Shown: piece by piece, positions 43,482-52,671 of the stretch
Layout: each line of letters opens with the position of its first letter
Numbering within the stretch: position 1 is the stretch's first letter
Notes under the pieces: generated by a model
What the model saw: only the letters and a program-made list of their open reading frames with translations
What the model was told of the DNA's origin: nothing
Database searches by the model: none
Made by a program: the position numbers and the translations under genes
Origin: DASXMR01 sp036495525
Lineage (GTDB): Bacteria > Actinomycetota > Actinomycetes > Streptosporangiales > Streptosporangiaceae
NCBI GenBank assembly: GCA_036495525.1
Contig: DASXMR010000056.1
Location: 1-64,000 of the forward strand
Reading direction: 5' to 3'
Length of the DNA stretch: 64,000 nt

Positions 43482-46400
43482 TCATGAGGAACCGTCCTCT
43501 TCTCCCTGCTGGTCATCGCTGGAGGCCGCCGCACGGCCCCGCCGGACGCCACGCTGGAAGCTGGCGAGCCTGTCCCTGGTCGCCGCGGCCGACCTGGCCG
43601 GCGGCGGCGCGGCCGCCTCGGCGGCGGTACCGGGTATGAGGTTGGCCTGCGGCACCCGCTTGGGCAAGCCGGCAGGCGTGACGCCGGACGACGACGGGGC
43701 CGAGGCGGCCGCGGCAGCGCGCCAGCCCTCGTCGGCGGGCGAGGACCAGCTGCCCGAGCTGTCAGGCGTGGCCGGATATCCGGGCTCGCTGCCGCCGTTG
43801 GACAGCCGGGCCGGGGACGCGCTGGCACCCGCCACTGCGCCGACCGCCTGGCCGGCCGCGCCGGACCCGGTCAGCCCCGCTTTGCCCGTCCAGCTGACAG
43901 CTTGTCCGCCCCGGCGGAACCAGTCGGATTCCACCGCCTCGAAAATCGGCAACCGGTTCTCCTGGCCCAGTGCTGCTGATGAGGGAACGATCACATCGCC
44001 CGCCGACCCGGCCAGCCCCAGGCGACTGAGGCCGTGCTCAGCCGGCCGGCCTGAGCCGCCGAAGTCGGCAGTCATCGGGAAGCCGGACTGAGCCGCCGCG
44101 GCCGGCTGCTCGGTCTCGGCGGCCGGCTGGCCGGCGGCTGGCATGACCGGCTGGTCGGGCGTGTCAGCGCTGACGTCGGCCACGCGCTCGACGGCCTGGC
44201 CGGCGTCGACCGTCGGCTGCGGCGCCGTTCCGTCGACTTCCTGGTCGAACGGCGAGCCGCCAGGACTCGGGCTCGTGCGGAAGACCGGCAGCGGACCCGT
44301 CGCCGCGCCGACGTCGCCGGGCGTGGTACCTGGCCGGGGACCAGCGCCGGGTATCCGCCGCGGCCACAGGCCGCTCCCGGCGGCAGCCGGGTCGTTCGGC
44401 AGCGGGGCGAACCGCGGCGTGCGGGCCGCGTTGACCTCCTGCTCGGTCGCTGACCTGTCACCCGGCGGCCAGTCCGTCGGCACGCCGTTGCTGAAGTCGT
44501 TGAAGTCCGCTGGCATCCGGCCGTCGAACCGGCCCAGGCCGGGGAGGGTGCCAGCCCGCTCCTCGGTGACCACCTCGTCGGGCAGCCAGACCAGCGCGGT
44601 CAGGCCGCCGGAGTCACCGGCGCGCAGCCGGACCCTGATCCCGTGCCTGGCGGCCAGCCGGGCAACCACGAACAGGCCCATCCGGCGGGAGACCGCCACG
44701 TCAACCGTCGGCGGGTTGTCAAGCCGCCAGTTCGCGTGCGCCATCTCCTCGGCGCCCATGCCGACGCCCTGGTCGCCGATCTCGACCAGCACTCCGCCGC
44801 TGCTGAGCAGGTGGCCGACGATGCTCACCGGCGTGTCAGCGGCTGAGAACGAGGTCGCGTTCTCCACGAGCTCGGCAGTCAGGTGCACGACGTCGCTGAC
44901 CGCCTGGCCACGGACGGCGATGCCCGGCTGCACGTTGAGCGTGACGCGCTCGTACTGCTCGATCTCGGAAACCGCCGCGCGCAGCACGTCGACGACCGCG
45001 ACCGGCTGGTTCCACCGGCGCGACGAGTCGTGACCGGCGAGAACCAGCAGGTTCTCCGAGTTGCGGCGCATCAGCGTGGCGAGGTGGTCCATCCGGAACA
45101 GGCTGGACAGCCGCTCGGCGTCCTGCTCGCCCTGCTCCAGGTCGTCGATGAGCTTGATCTGCCGCTCCACCAGCGACTGACTGCGGCGGGACAGGTTGAC
45201 GAACATCGCGTTGACGTTGCCGCGCAGCGCCGCCTCCGTAGCGGCCAGCCGCAGCGCCTCGCGGTGCACCTGGTCGAACGCCCGCGCGACCTCACCGATC
45301 TCGTCGGAGGAGTCGACGGCGATGGGCTCCACCTCAAGGACGGAGACGTCCTCGCCGTCGGTCTCGCTCATCCGGCGCACCGCCTCCGGCAGGTGCAGGC
45401 CGGCGATCTCCAGCGCGCCAGTACGCAGCCGCCGCAGCGGCCGCACCAGCGACCGGCCGACCAGGGTGATCAGCACCATGGCCAGTGCAAGCACGATCAG
45501 CACGACGATGCTGTCGATGATCAGCGAGGTGATCGCGCCGCGCCGCAGCGACTGGCTGCGGTCGATGACGGAGGTGACCAGCTGTTTCTCGGCGCCGCCG
45601 AGGCTGCCGACAACCGACGTCGCGCCGGCGACCGCATCCGCGAACGTCGGGTCAGCCGAGCCGGTGCCGCCGCTGGCCGCTTCGGAGATGGCCTGCTGTT
45701 CCTGCGCTTGCGCCTTGGCCGTCGCTGGGTTCCCCTGAAGCGCGTTGTTGAACAGCTGCTGCTGGGCCGGCGTCGCGGCCGCGGCCAGCTGGGCCTGGTT
45801 ACCAGTCTGCTCGGCGACGGCGTTGTTGATGGCGGTCAGCTGAGCCGGGCCGAACTCGTTCTTGCCGACCAGGTCGGAGCTGAGCCCGGAGGTCAGGATG
45901 GCCTGCTGCTGCGAGACCTCTTCCTTGATCTGCGAGACAAGGCTTGCTACCCGCACGGTGTCAGCAAGGGTCGAGTCGTTGCTGCTGGTCGCCACCTGGT
46001 CGTTGAGCGCCATCAGCGCGCTGATCGCGTCGCTGTACTTCTGGATCACCACGAGCGCTGGCAGCTGGGTCTGGGTCGCGGCCTGACGCAGCGCCGTCAG
46101 GCCGGTGATGGCGGCTTGCGCGCCGGCCGCGTCCTGCTGCGCCAGCTTCGGGTAGGAGTCGTCGATGCTCTTCAGCTCGTCGCTGACCTGACGCGCGGCG
46201 GCGCGGGTCGCCGTGTTGTCCTTGTCGAGAACAGCCACCTCGGGGTTGGCGGTGGTCTTGAGCTTGCTGGACAGCGAGAGCGAGGCGGAGCGGCCGCCGG
46301 TGTCTCCGAGCACGATGAACCGGACGGTTTCCTCGCGCTCCTGCTGAAGCGCCTGCACGAGCTGAGTGCTCTTCTGGTACAGCGAGGCAAGATTGTCGAC

Positions 46401-46748
46401 GCGCTGCAGGGTCACGGCGCTCTGGACCGACGACGCGATCCGGAACCCGCCCAGGGCAACAGCCGCGACCGTCGGGATGCTGACGAGCATGACGAGCCGT
46501 GAGCGCACCCGCCAGTTCTTCAGCGAGCGACGTGACCCGCCTGACAGGGCCGCGGCCGGCTGGTGCCCGTTGGCCGTCAGGTCATGGGCGGGCGGCGCAC
46601 CCTCGCCGAACGCCGCCGGGGCTACCGCTACCGCTACCGCGCCATTCCCGTTGCCGGCCCTGGCTGCTTCCGGTACCCGGGCAACTTCGGTTCTGCCACG
46701 ACCGCCGGTGCTCTTGCTCCTGGAGCGCACAGCTCTCGCACCCCTCAT
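43482..46748 (-). CDS. cvnA: Conservon sensor kinase (NIT-HAMP-HATPase, CvnA type)
   Basis: About 1,088 residues. A basic N-terminal region is followed by TM1 at about 85-107, an extracellular nitrate/nitrite-sensing (NIT) helical domain at about 115-400, TM2 at about 408-432 and HAMP at about 433-500. The H-box-like region around His556 is MDHLATLMRRNSENLLVLAG. HATPase boxes are ELVENATSFS (N), DQGVGMG (G1) and GLFVVARLA (G2). A low-complexity tail of about 380 Ala/Pro/Gly-rich residues follows. Whether His556 is truly phosphorylated is uncertain in this family. Start: GTG 46751 or ATG 46748; the ATG is used here. Confidence 0.9.
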   Translation of the reverse strand: MRGARAVRSRSKSTGGRGRTEVARVPEAARAGNGNGAVAVAVAPAAFGEGAPPAHDLTANGHQPAAALSGGSRRSLKNWRVRSRLVMLVSIPTVAAVALGGFRIASSVQSAVTLQRVDNLASLYQKSTQLVQALQQEREETVRFIVLGDTGGRSASLSLSSKLKTTANPEVAVLDKDNTATRAAARQVSDELKSIDDSYPKLAQQDAAGAQAAITGLTALRQAATQTQLPALVVIQKYSDAISALMALNDQVATSSNDSTLADTVRVASLVSQIKEEVSQQQAILTSGLSSDLVGKNEFGPAQLTAINNAVAEQTGNQAQLAAAATPAQQQLFNNALQGNPATAKAQAQEQQAISEAASGGTGSADPTFADAVAGATSVVGSLGGAEKQLVTSVIDRSQSLRRGAITSLIIDSIVVLIVLALAMVLITLVGRSLVRPLRRLRTGALEIAGLHLPEAVRRMSETDGEDVSVLEVEPIAVDSSDEIGEVARAFDQVHREALRLAATEAALRGNVNAMFVNLSRRSQSLVERQIKLIDDLEQGEQDAERLSSLFRMDHLATLMRRNSENLLVLAGHDSSRRWNQPVAVVDVLRAAVSEIEQYERVTLNVQPGIAVRGQAVSDVVHLTAELVENATSFSAADTPVSIVGHLLSSGGVLVEIGDQGVGMGAEEMAHANWRLDNPPTVDVAVSRRMGLFVVARLAARHGIRVRLRAGDSGGLTALVWLPDEVVTEERAGTLPGLGRFDGRMPADFNDFSNGVPTDWPPGDRSATEQEVNAARTPRFAPLPNDPAAAGSGLWPRRIPGAGPRPGTTPGDVGAATGPLPVFRTSPSPGGSPFDQEVDGTAPQPTVDAGQAVERVADVSADTPDQPVMPAAGQPAAETEQPAAAAQSGFPMTADFGGSGRPAEHGLSRLGLAGSAGDVIVPSSAALGQENRLPIFEAVESDWFRRGGQAVSWTGKAGLTGSGAAGQAVGAVAGASASPARLSNGGSEPGYPATPDSSGSWSSPADEGWRAAAAASAPSSSGVTPAGLPKRVPQANLIPGTAAEAAAPPPARSAAATRDRLASFQRGVRRGRAAASSDDQQGEEDGSS

Positions 46749-46948
46749 CACGCGGCCGCTGGGAGCAGACCGTGGTCCGGGCCTCGGGGCGGGACCAACA
46801 TGGCATTACCCCTTCTGGCAGACGATTTTGGTATGAGACGACACCTTGTTGCACGCAGCGTCACGGAACAGCCCGGCCAACTCTAACGCGTTACCGGCCG
46901 GCGCACAGCGATACCAGTCCGCAGGGGTAAAAATCGGTATTGCCTGCA

Positions 46949-46977
46949 CTGACCTCCCGAGTCGGCCAGACTAGGAT
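46949..46977 (+). promoter_or_regulatory. Probable promoter of the NMT1-like lipoprotein gene
   Basis: CTGACC (46949-46954) and TAGGAT (46972-46977) are separated by 17 nt, each with 4 of 6 matches to sigma-70-type consensus. The implied leader is about 63 nt to the ATG at 47047, which is preceded by GAGGGAG. The region is divergent from the conservon. Confidence 0.45.
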
Positions 46978-47046
46978 AACGTGTCACGCTACGCATGTGT
47001 CCCTGAACATCCGATTCTGAGTCATCCGTGGTCTAGAGGGAGCCTT

Positions 47047-48114
47047 ATGCGGCTTGTCCGGGCCCGTGCCCGTGTTTCCGCCTTCCGGCTCGGCGCCGCC
47101 GCGCTGTCGGCCGGGCTGGCGCTTTCGGCATGCCACGTTCCCGGCACCTCAGCGGGCAGCGGCAGCTCGGGCGGCGGGCAGACGATCACCGTGGCTGTGG
47201 TCCCCGGCCTGGATCCCAGCATCGGCAACGCCCCGCTCTACCTCGCGAACAGCCCCGGCGGCTTCTTCAGCCAGCACGACCTGCACGTCAACATCAAGTC
47301 CTATTCGAGCCTGCAGGCAGTGAAGACGGCGCTGCAGAACGGCGGCGCGCAGATCGCGGCGGGCGATTACACCGACTTTCTTTATGAGCAGGCCAGTAAG
47401 GGCCTCCCGCTGAAGCTGATCGCCGATGGCTACGACGCCGCGCCGAGCACGACCGAGATCCTCACGCTGCCTGGCTCCAAAATCACTAAGCCGCTGGACC
47501 TGGTGAACAAGAAAGTTGCCACGCCACTGCCGCAGCTAGCTCCCACGGACGCGAGCAGGGGCGACAATCGCAAGATCAACAACCCGTATGGCATCGAGAC
47601 GCTGATGGCCGAGTCGGTGCTGCAGAGCGACGGGGTGAGCTTCACCAGCGTGCGCTGGCAGCCGACCCGGGCCAGCGAGATGATCAGTGACTTGAAGACC
47701 GGGAAGGTCAGCGCGATCCTGGTCAGCGAGCCGTACGTGTTCCAGGCCGAGAGCCAGCTCGGCGCTCAGGTCGTCGTCGACGCGGGCAGCGGCGTGGCCA
47801 GCGGGCTACCCCAGTCGGGCTACTTCGCGTCGAGCTCCTTTGCCAGCACCAACCCGGCGGCGGTGAGCGCGTTCCGGACGGCGCTGCTGCAGGCCCAGGC
47901 CGACGCGGCAACCCGCGGGCCCGTGCAAGGCGTCCTGACGACAGCGGCGCATATGACAACGGCGCAGATCCACGCCAACGACGCCGCCCTGGTGACGCTC
48001 GGTACCTATCCGACGGCACTGTCCGTCGGCCAGGTCCAGCGCGTCTCGCAGCTCATGTTCGAGGCGGGAATGACGACCAGCCCGGTCAGCATCGGTGCGA
48101 TGGTCGACGGCTAG
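47047..48114 (+). CDS. NMT1/SsuA-like ABC substrate-binding lipoprotein
   Basis: 355 residues. The lipobox LALSAC places the acylated Cys at about 29. The mature protein has the periplasmic-binding fold of the NMT1/THI5/SsuA group: NAPLYLANSPGGFFSQHDLH, LQNGGAQIAAGDYTDFLYEQ and SAILVSEPYVFQAES. It would bind an aliphatic sulfonate, taurine, nitrate or pyrimidine-like ligand. No permease or ATPase is adjacent, so it must use a transporter encoded elsewhere or act as a sensor. The GAGGGAG site fixes the ATG at 47047 rather than GTG 46981. Confidence 0.82.
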   Translation: MRLVRARARVSAFRLGAAALSAGLALSACHVPGTSAGSGSSGGGQTITVAVVPGLDPSIGNAPLYLANSPGGFFSQHDLHVNIKSYSSLQAVKTALQNGGAQIAAGDYTDFLYEQASKGLPLKLIADGYDAAPSTTEILTLPGSKITKPLDLVNKKVATPLPQLAPTDASRGDNRKINNPYGIETLMAESVLQSDGVSFTSVRWQPTRASEMISDLKTGKVSAILVSEPYVFQAESQLGAQVVVDAGSGVASGLPQSGYFASSSFASTNPAAVSAFRTALLQAQADAATRGPVQGVLTTAAHMTTAQIHANDAALVTLGTYPTALSVGQVQRVSQLMFEAGMTTSPVSIGAMVDG

Positions 48115-48151
48115 CGCTAGTCTGCTCTGCGCCCAATGGAGCCAGGGCGGG

Positions 48152-48871
48152 TCAGACGTCGGCCGGGCCTGCGGGCGTGCCGTAGATGGCGGCTTCCCAG
48201 ATTTCGGTGAGCGCGTGCGTGAGCCGGGTCTCGTCGGTGAACGCCGGGTGCCCAGTCGCGGCCAGGTACCAGGTCCGCTCATTCATCCAGCACAAGACGG
48301 CTGCCAGCATCCGCGGGTCGTCCTGGCGGTCGGGCGCCAGGCCCGCGGCACGGTCGGCCAGGATGCGGTCGGTCGCTACCTCGGTGAACCCGTCTATCGT
48401 CTCGGCCCACAGCTGCGTCAGCGCAGGGTCGGACTGCCAGTTCTCCACGATCGCGCGCAGCACGGGGGCGTGCTGGTGCCATAGCCGAGTTCCTGCCGTG
48501 GTCCCCTGAAGCAGCGCCGTGCCGGGCGCGCCGGATGAGTCGCCGGCCCAGACGCCCGCAGCCTGGTGCGCGCTGCCCACCGCCCGGCGCACGAGCTCGG
48601 CGAGCACGGCATGCTTGCTAGCGAAGTAGAAGTAGAAGCTGCCACGGGCCACGCCAGCCGCCTCCAGGATGTCGGCCACGCTCAGCGATTCGAACCGCCG
48701 GTCGCCAAGCAGCCGCTCGGTGGCATCAAGGATCAGCTCGCGGACGTCGCGTGCGCCTGCGTCCTCGCGCTGGCCGGGCGCCCGCCCGCCGCGGTCGGCC
48801 GCTCCCTCGCCGCGTCCTGCCTGCCGCCGGTCGCGGCGGGCGGGCCGCGCGGCGTTACTTTCCCGGCTCAC
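48152..48871 (-). CDS. TetR/AcrR family regulator
   Basis: 239 residues. A disordered Arg/Ala/Gly-rich N-terminus of about 40 residues precedes the HTH: LILDATERLLGDRRFESLSV, ADILEAAGVARGSFYFYFAS and KHAVLAELVRR. The C-terminal domain resembles TetR_C_EthR-like helices (WAETIDGFTEVATDRILADR). GTG at 48871 or TTG at 48889 could start it; GAGG favours the GTG. It is last in the VOC-AKR-TetR operon, whose promoter carries a strong palindrome. Confidence 0.85.
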   Translation of the reverse strand: MSRESNAARPARRDRRQAGRGEGAADRGGRAPGQREDAGARDVRELILDATERLLGDRRFESLSVADILEAAGVARGSFYFYFASKHAVLAELVRRAVGSAHQAAGVWAGDSSGAPGTALLQGTTAGTRLWHQHAPVLRAIVENWQSDPALTQLWAETIDGFTEVATDRILADRAAGLAPDRQDDPRMLAAVLCWMNERTWYLAATGHPAFTDETRLTHALTEIWEAAIYGTPAGPADV

Positions 48872-48881
48872 GCGGCCCGCC

Positions 48882-49886
48882 TCAGTCAACCTGCGCTGCG
48901 CCGAACACCCAGCCGCTGGTCTCGCTGATGAACGCCGACGGGAATCCGGGGTCGAACTCAGCGGCTGACTCCAGGCCCCTGACCATCTCGACGGTCAGCT
49001 CGACCTCAAGCGAGCCCAGATTGTCCTCAAGCTGCTCCAGCCGCCGGGCGCCGACAATCGGATGAACGGCGGGTGACCTGGTCATCGTCCAGGCCAGCGC
49101 GACCTGCGAGGGCGTGGCACCCAGGTCGCCGGCCACTTGCTGCACGGCCTCGGCGATGCGTCGCTCGCGCTGTGTCAGCGACGCCGGGTCGATCCGGGAT
49201 CCGTGGCCGGGTCCGCCGGGCCGGGTGTATTTCCCGGACAGTATTCCGCCCGCCAGCGGACTCCAGGCCGCCACCGTCATGCCGAAGGCCTCGGCCATCG
49301 GCAGTAGCTCGCGCTCAGCGTCGCGCTGCACCAGGCTGTAGGGCACCTGCAGGCCGGCCAGCGGCGCCCAGCCCCGCCACTGCGCAAGAGTGTTCGCCCG
49401 GGAGACAACCCACGCAGGCGCGTCGGAGATGCCGACGTACAGCACGCGCCCGGCCCGGACCTGGTCGTCGAGGGCGCCCATCGTCTCCTCGGCCGGCGTG
49501 CTCCGGTCCCACATGTGCACCCAGTAGATGTCGATGTAGTCGGTGCGCAGCCGGCGCAGGCTCGTCTCCAGCGACATCCGCAGGTTCTTGCGGTGGTTGC
49601 CTGCCGCGTTGGGATCATCCCGATCGCGCGTCACCGTGTACTTAGTGCCCAGCACGAACCTGTCCCGCCGGCCCGCCAGCAGGTCGCCGACGATCTCCTC
49701 GCTCGCCCCGCCGCGGTAATTGCTGGCGGTGTCGATGACGTTCCCGCCCGCGCTGGCGTAGGCGTCAAGGATGCGGCGGCACTCCTGCGGCGGCGCGCCT
49801 ACCCCGCCCTGCTCGCCAAAGGTCATGGCACCCAGGAACAGCTCGGAGACCCGCAGCCCGGTACCCCCGAACGTCCGGTACCGCAT
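48882..49886 (-). CDS. Aldo/keto reductase
   Basis: 334 residues. The (beta/alpha)8 AKR signatures are NVIDTASNYRGGASEEIVGD (catalytic Asp and Tyr), the Lys in FVLGTKYTV, and the His in DIYWVHMWDRSTP. The C-terminal MTRSPAVHPIVGARRLEQLE is the NADPH-binding loop. It belongs to the YajO/Tas-like bacterial AKRs. Its ATG overlaps the VOC stop by 1 nt (TGATG), and its end overlaps the tetR start region. Confidence 0.9.
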   Translation of the reverse strand: MRYRTFGGTGLRVSELFLGAMTFGEQGGVGAPPQECRRILDAYASAGGNVIDTASNYRGGASEEIVGDLLAGRRDRFVLGTKYTVTRDRDDPNAAGNHRKNLRMSLETSLRRLRTDYIDIYWVHMWDRSTPAEETMGALDDQVRAGRVLYVGISDAPAWVVSRANTLAQWRGWAPLAGLQVPYSLVQRDAERELLPMAEAFGMTVAAWSPLAGGILSGKYTRPGGPGHGSRIDPASLTQRERRIAEAVQQVAGDLGATPSQVALAWTMTRSPAVHPIVGARRLEQLEDNLGSLEVELTVEMVRGLESAAEFDPGFPSAFISETSGWVFGAAQVD

Positions 49887-50332
49887 CAGTCAGCCCGGCC
49901 CGGCGCGAACGCCTCGGCCGCCAGTCGCGCCACCTCATCGGGCGGCACGTCCCGCAGGTGCTGGTCCACCGCCCAGCGGTGCCCGAACGGGTCGATGAAC
50001 TGCCCGGTCCTGTCGCCCCAGAACGCGTCGTGCAGCGGCTCGAATACGGTCGCCCCGGCAGCGAGGGCCTGCTGCCAGACAGCGTCCGCATCGCTGACGG
50101 CGAGGTGCAGCGCGCCGTGGGTACCGCCCAGGGTCAGCGGCGACATGATGCCCATATCGCGGAATTCATCGGCGATGGCGAGCACGCTGTCGCCGAACTG
50201 CAGCTCGATCGTCAGTACCTGCCCGCCGGGCAGCGTGATCCGGCTGTTCTCCGTCGCGCCGAGCACTGACGCGTACCAGGCAGCCGCTCGTGCTGGGTCC
50301 CGGGTGACCAGGTGACTAGTGAGGGTGCTCAT
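49886..50332 (-). CDS. VOC family protein (PhnB-like)
   Basis: 148 residues. LTSHLVTRDPARAAAWYASV, GTHGALHLAVSDADAVWQQA and FWGDRTGQFIDPFGHRW match the PhnB-like glyoxalase/bleomycin-resistance branch. The ATG at 50332 is chosen; upstream in-frame codons run through the operator palindromes. It is first of three genes (VOC, AKR, TetR) with 1 to 10 nt spacing. Confidence 0.85.
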   Translation of the reverse strand: MSTLTSHLVTRDPARAAAWYASVLGATENSRITLPGGQVLTIELQFGDSVLAIADEFRDMGIMSPLTLGGTHGALHLAVSDADAVWQQALAAGATVFEPLHDAFWGDRTGQFIDPFGHRWAVDQHLRDVPPDEVARLAAEAFAPGRAD

Positions 50333-50350
50333 GTCACAGGACTGTACATA

Positions 50351-50371
50351 CTGTCTAGACAGCCTGTCTAG
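50351..50371. promoter_or_regulatory. Nested TetR operator
   Basis: CTGTCTAGACAG (50351-50362) is a perfect 12-bp palindrome. It overlaps CTAGACAG-C-CTGTCTAG (50355-50371), a perfect 17-bp palindrome, and the two share one half-site. The site is 19-39 nt upstream of the VOC ATG, matching a TetR-type operator for the regulator encoded third in the operon. Confidence 0.7.
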
Positions 50372-50459
50372 TGAGCTGTGCTTGAAGCTCCGCCATTGCC
50401 GCTGCGAGCGCACTGCCTCGCTCAGAACTGCAAGGGCTGTCAGAACTTCGGGGTCGTGG

Positions 50460-51632
50460 CTAGCGGCCGCGGCCGTCGTCGGTCAGGCCGAGCTCTCTCG
50501 CGATGATCATTCGCTGCACCTCTGAGGTGCCCTCGCCGATCTCGAGCACCTTGGCGTCCCGGTAGAACCGGGCGACCGGGAACTCGTTCATGTACCCGTA
50601 TCCGCCGAAGACCTGGGTCGCGTCCCTGGCGTTGTCCATGGCCGCGTTGGACGCGGTCAGCTTCGCGATCGCGGCGTGCTTCTTCACCGGCTCCCCGACT
50701 GCCGCCCGGCTGGCCGCGTCGAGCCAGCCGAGCCTGGCCAGCTGCGCCCTGGCCTCCATGTCAGCGATCTTGAACTGGATGCTCTGGTAGTGGCCGATCT
50801 CGCGGCCGAACGCCGTCCGCTCGCGTGCGTACCGCAGGCACTCGTCGACGCAGCCCTGAGCCAGGCCAGCGGCCAGCGCCGCTATCGCGATCCGGCCCTC
50901 GTCGAGGATTTGCAGGAACTGCGCATAGCCGCGGCCACGCTCACCGAGCAGGTTCGCTTCGGGCACCCGGCAGCCGCTGAACGACAGCTCCCTGGTGTCA
51001 GAGGCGCGCCAGCCGACCTTGGAGTACTCCCGGCCGACGGAGAACCCTGGTGTGCCGGCCGGGACGATGATCGCGGAGATCTCCCGCCGCTCCCCCGACC
51101 TGCCGGTGATCGCGAGCGCGGTCACCAGTGAGGTGATCGACGTGCCAGCGTTGGTGATGAAGGCCTTGGTGCCGTCGATGACCCACTCGCCGCCGTCCAG
51201 CCTCGCGGTGGTGGTCATGCCGCCAGGAATGTCTGACCCGCCGCCCGGCTCGGTCAGCCCGAATGCTGCCAGCCGTTCGCCCAGGCACAGGTCGGGCAGC
51301 CAGCGCTGCTTCTGCTCGTCGCTGCCGAACCGGTAGATCGGCATCGCCCCGAGCGCGACGGCGGCCTCCAGGGTGATCGCCACCGACGAGTCGACTCTGG
51401 CCAGCTCGTGCAGGGCAAGGCAGAGCGCGGTCAGATCGCCGCCCATGCCGCCGTACTGCTCGGGAAACGGCAGGCCGAACAGGCCGAGCTTGCCCATCTT
51501 CGCTACGACGTCGTAAGGAAACTCGCCCCGCTCGTAGTAGCCGCCGATCACCGGTGCCACCACGTCGCGGGCGAATTCCTCAACTGTCGCGCGCAGCTGC
51601 TCGTGCTCGTCAGTCAGCGCGAAGCTGGTCAT
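50460..51632 (-). CDS. Acyl-CoA dehydrogenase
   Basis: 390 residues with the complete ACAD layout. The N-terminal helical domain has FPEQYGGMGGDLTALCLALH. The middle beta domain has FGLTEPGGGSDIPGGMTTTA and FITNAGTSITSLV (FAD/substrate contacts). The C-terminal helices have DATQVFGGYGYMNEFPVARF and the catalytic Glu in EIGEGTSEVQ. It oxidises an acyl-CoA thioester and passes electrons to ETF. No other beta-oxidation gene is adjacent. The large carboxylase at 20-25 kb is too far away to imply a link. Confidence 0.93.
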   Translation of the reverse strand: MTSFALTDEHEQLRATVEEFARDVVAPVIGGYYERGEFPYDVVAKMGKLGLFGLPFPEQYGGMGGDLTALCLALHELARVDSSVAITLEAAVALGAMPIYRFGSDEQKQRWLPDLCLGERLAAFGLTEPGGGSDIPGGMTTTARLDGGEWVIDGTKAFITNAGTSITSLVTALAITGRSGERREISAIIVPAGTPGFSVGREYSKVGWRASDTRELSFSGCRVPEANLLGERGRGYAQFLQILDEGRIAIAALAAGLAQGCVDECLRYARERTAFGREIGHYQSIQFKIADMEARAQLARLGWLDAASRAAVGEPVKKHAAIAKLTASNAAMDNARDATQVFGGYGYMNEFPVARFYRDAKVLEIGEGTSEVQRMIIARELGLTDDGRGR

Positions 51633-51759
51633 ATCTGCCCCTTTGCAGATCGGCCCTGGCCAGGGCCTGAGTGCCGTGCCCGCTTGCTGAAGATGCTACA
51701 AGCCGACGGCACGGCACCGGCCGCACGAGATGCTGGTGCTGCGCGTTGGTCAGCTGAAC

Positions 51760-51813
51760 ATGATCGCCCGCCCAGATATGATCGCCCGCCCAGATATGAT
51801 CGCCCGCCCAGCC
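51760..51813. repeat. Three 18-bp tandem repeats
   Basis: ATGATCGCCCGCCCAGAT occurs at 51760-51777 and 51778-51795 exactly. A third copy at 51796-51813 matches 16 of 18. The array sits in the 234-nt gap between the acyl-CoA dehydrogenase and the SDR gene, with no coding role on the minus strand. Confidence 0.9.
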
Positions 51814-51866
51814 AGCGCGGCGCTTCCGCGCGGTGCTGCGGCCTGGCCGGCCCCGGTGGGCTGGCC

Positions 51867-52637
51867 TCAGTACGCCATCCAGCCGCCGTCGACCATCAGG
51901 TTGATGCCGCTGATGTACGTGGCGGCGTCCGATGCCAGGAACGCGACGGCCGAGGCTACGTCCTGCGGCTCGCCTAGCCTGCTAAACGGCGTGCGCGACC
52001 GGACGTAGGCGCTGCCCTCGGCGGTCTTGCTGAGGTCGCCGACGGCGCCGGTGACGATCTTGCCGGGTGCGACCGCGTTGCAGATGATGCCGTCGCGGGC
52101 GTGCTCGACCGCGACCTGGCGGGTGAGCTGCACCAGCCCGCCCTTGCTGACCGCGTAGGCGAAGTTTCCCGGAGCCCCGACCATGCCGTGCTGCGAGGTG
52201 ATGTTCACGATGCGGCCGCGGACCCCGCCGCGCTCGGGCTGGGTCAGCATCTGCCGCACCGCGGCCTGGCAGAGCAGGAACGGTCCGCGCAAGTTCACCG
52301 AGATGATCGCGTCGAAGTCGTCCTCGCTGGTCTGCAGCAGGGGCTTGGAGTGGGCGCCAGCCAGGGCCGCGTTGTTGACCAGGACGTCCAGCGTGCCCGC
52401 GTGACCGGCCGCGCGCTCGACCAGGGCGGCGCAGTCGGCTGGCCGCGAGATGTCGGCAGGGACGTACTCGCAGTCGCCGCCCGCGGCGGCGATGACCTCG
52501 TCGGTGGGCTCGCCGCCGGTCAGCGGGTCACGCCGCACGTCGGCAAGCAGCACCCAGAAGCCATCGGAGGCCAGCTGGATCGCGATTGCCCGGCCGATGC
52601 CGGAGGACGAGCCGGTTACCACCGCAGATCTGGTCAC
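51867..52637 (-). CDS. SDR family oxidoreductase (3-oxoacyl-ACP-reductase-like)
   Basis: 256 residues. TGSSSGIGRAIA at 8-19, NNAALAG, Ser in IVNITSQHG and Tyr-x3-Lys in FAYAVSKGGLVQLTRQVAVE form the site. The C-terminal AVAFLASDAATYISGINLMV and DGGWMAY is the classical FabG-like ending. It starts with GTG and is divergent from the TudS-like pair, with 34 nt between start codons. The two transcripts must share promoter DNA. Confidence 0.88.
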   Translation of the reverse strand: MTRSAVVTGSSSGIGRAIAIQLASDGFWVLLADVRRDPLTGGEPTDEVIAAAGGDCEYVPADISRPADCAALVERAAGHAGTLDVLVNNAALAGAHSKPLLQTSEDDFDAIISVNLRGPFLLCQAAVRQMLTQPERGGVRGRIVNITSQHGMVGAPGNFAYAVSKGGLVQLTRQVAVEHARDGIICNAVAPGKIVTGAVGDLSKTAEGSAYVRSRTPFSRLGEPQDVASAVAFLASDAATYISGINLMVDGGWMAY

Positions 52638-52671
52638 CCGGCAGATTCTAGGGCGCGGCTATGCTCGGCCC

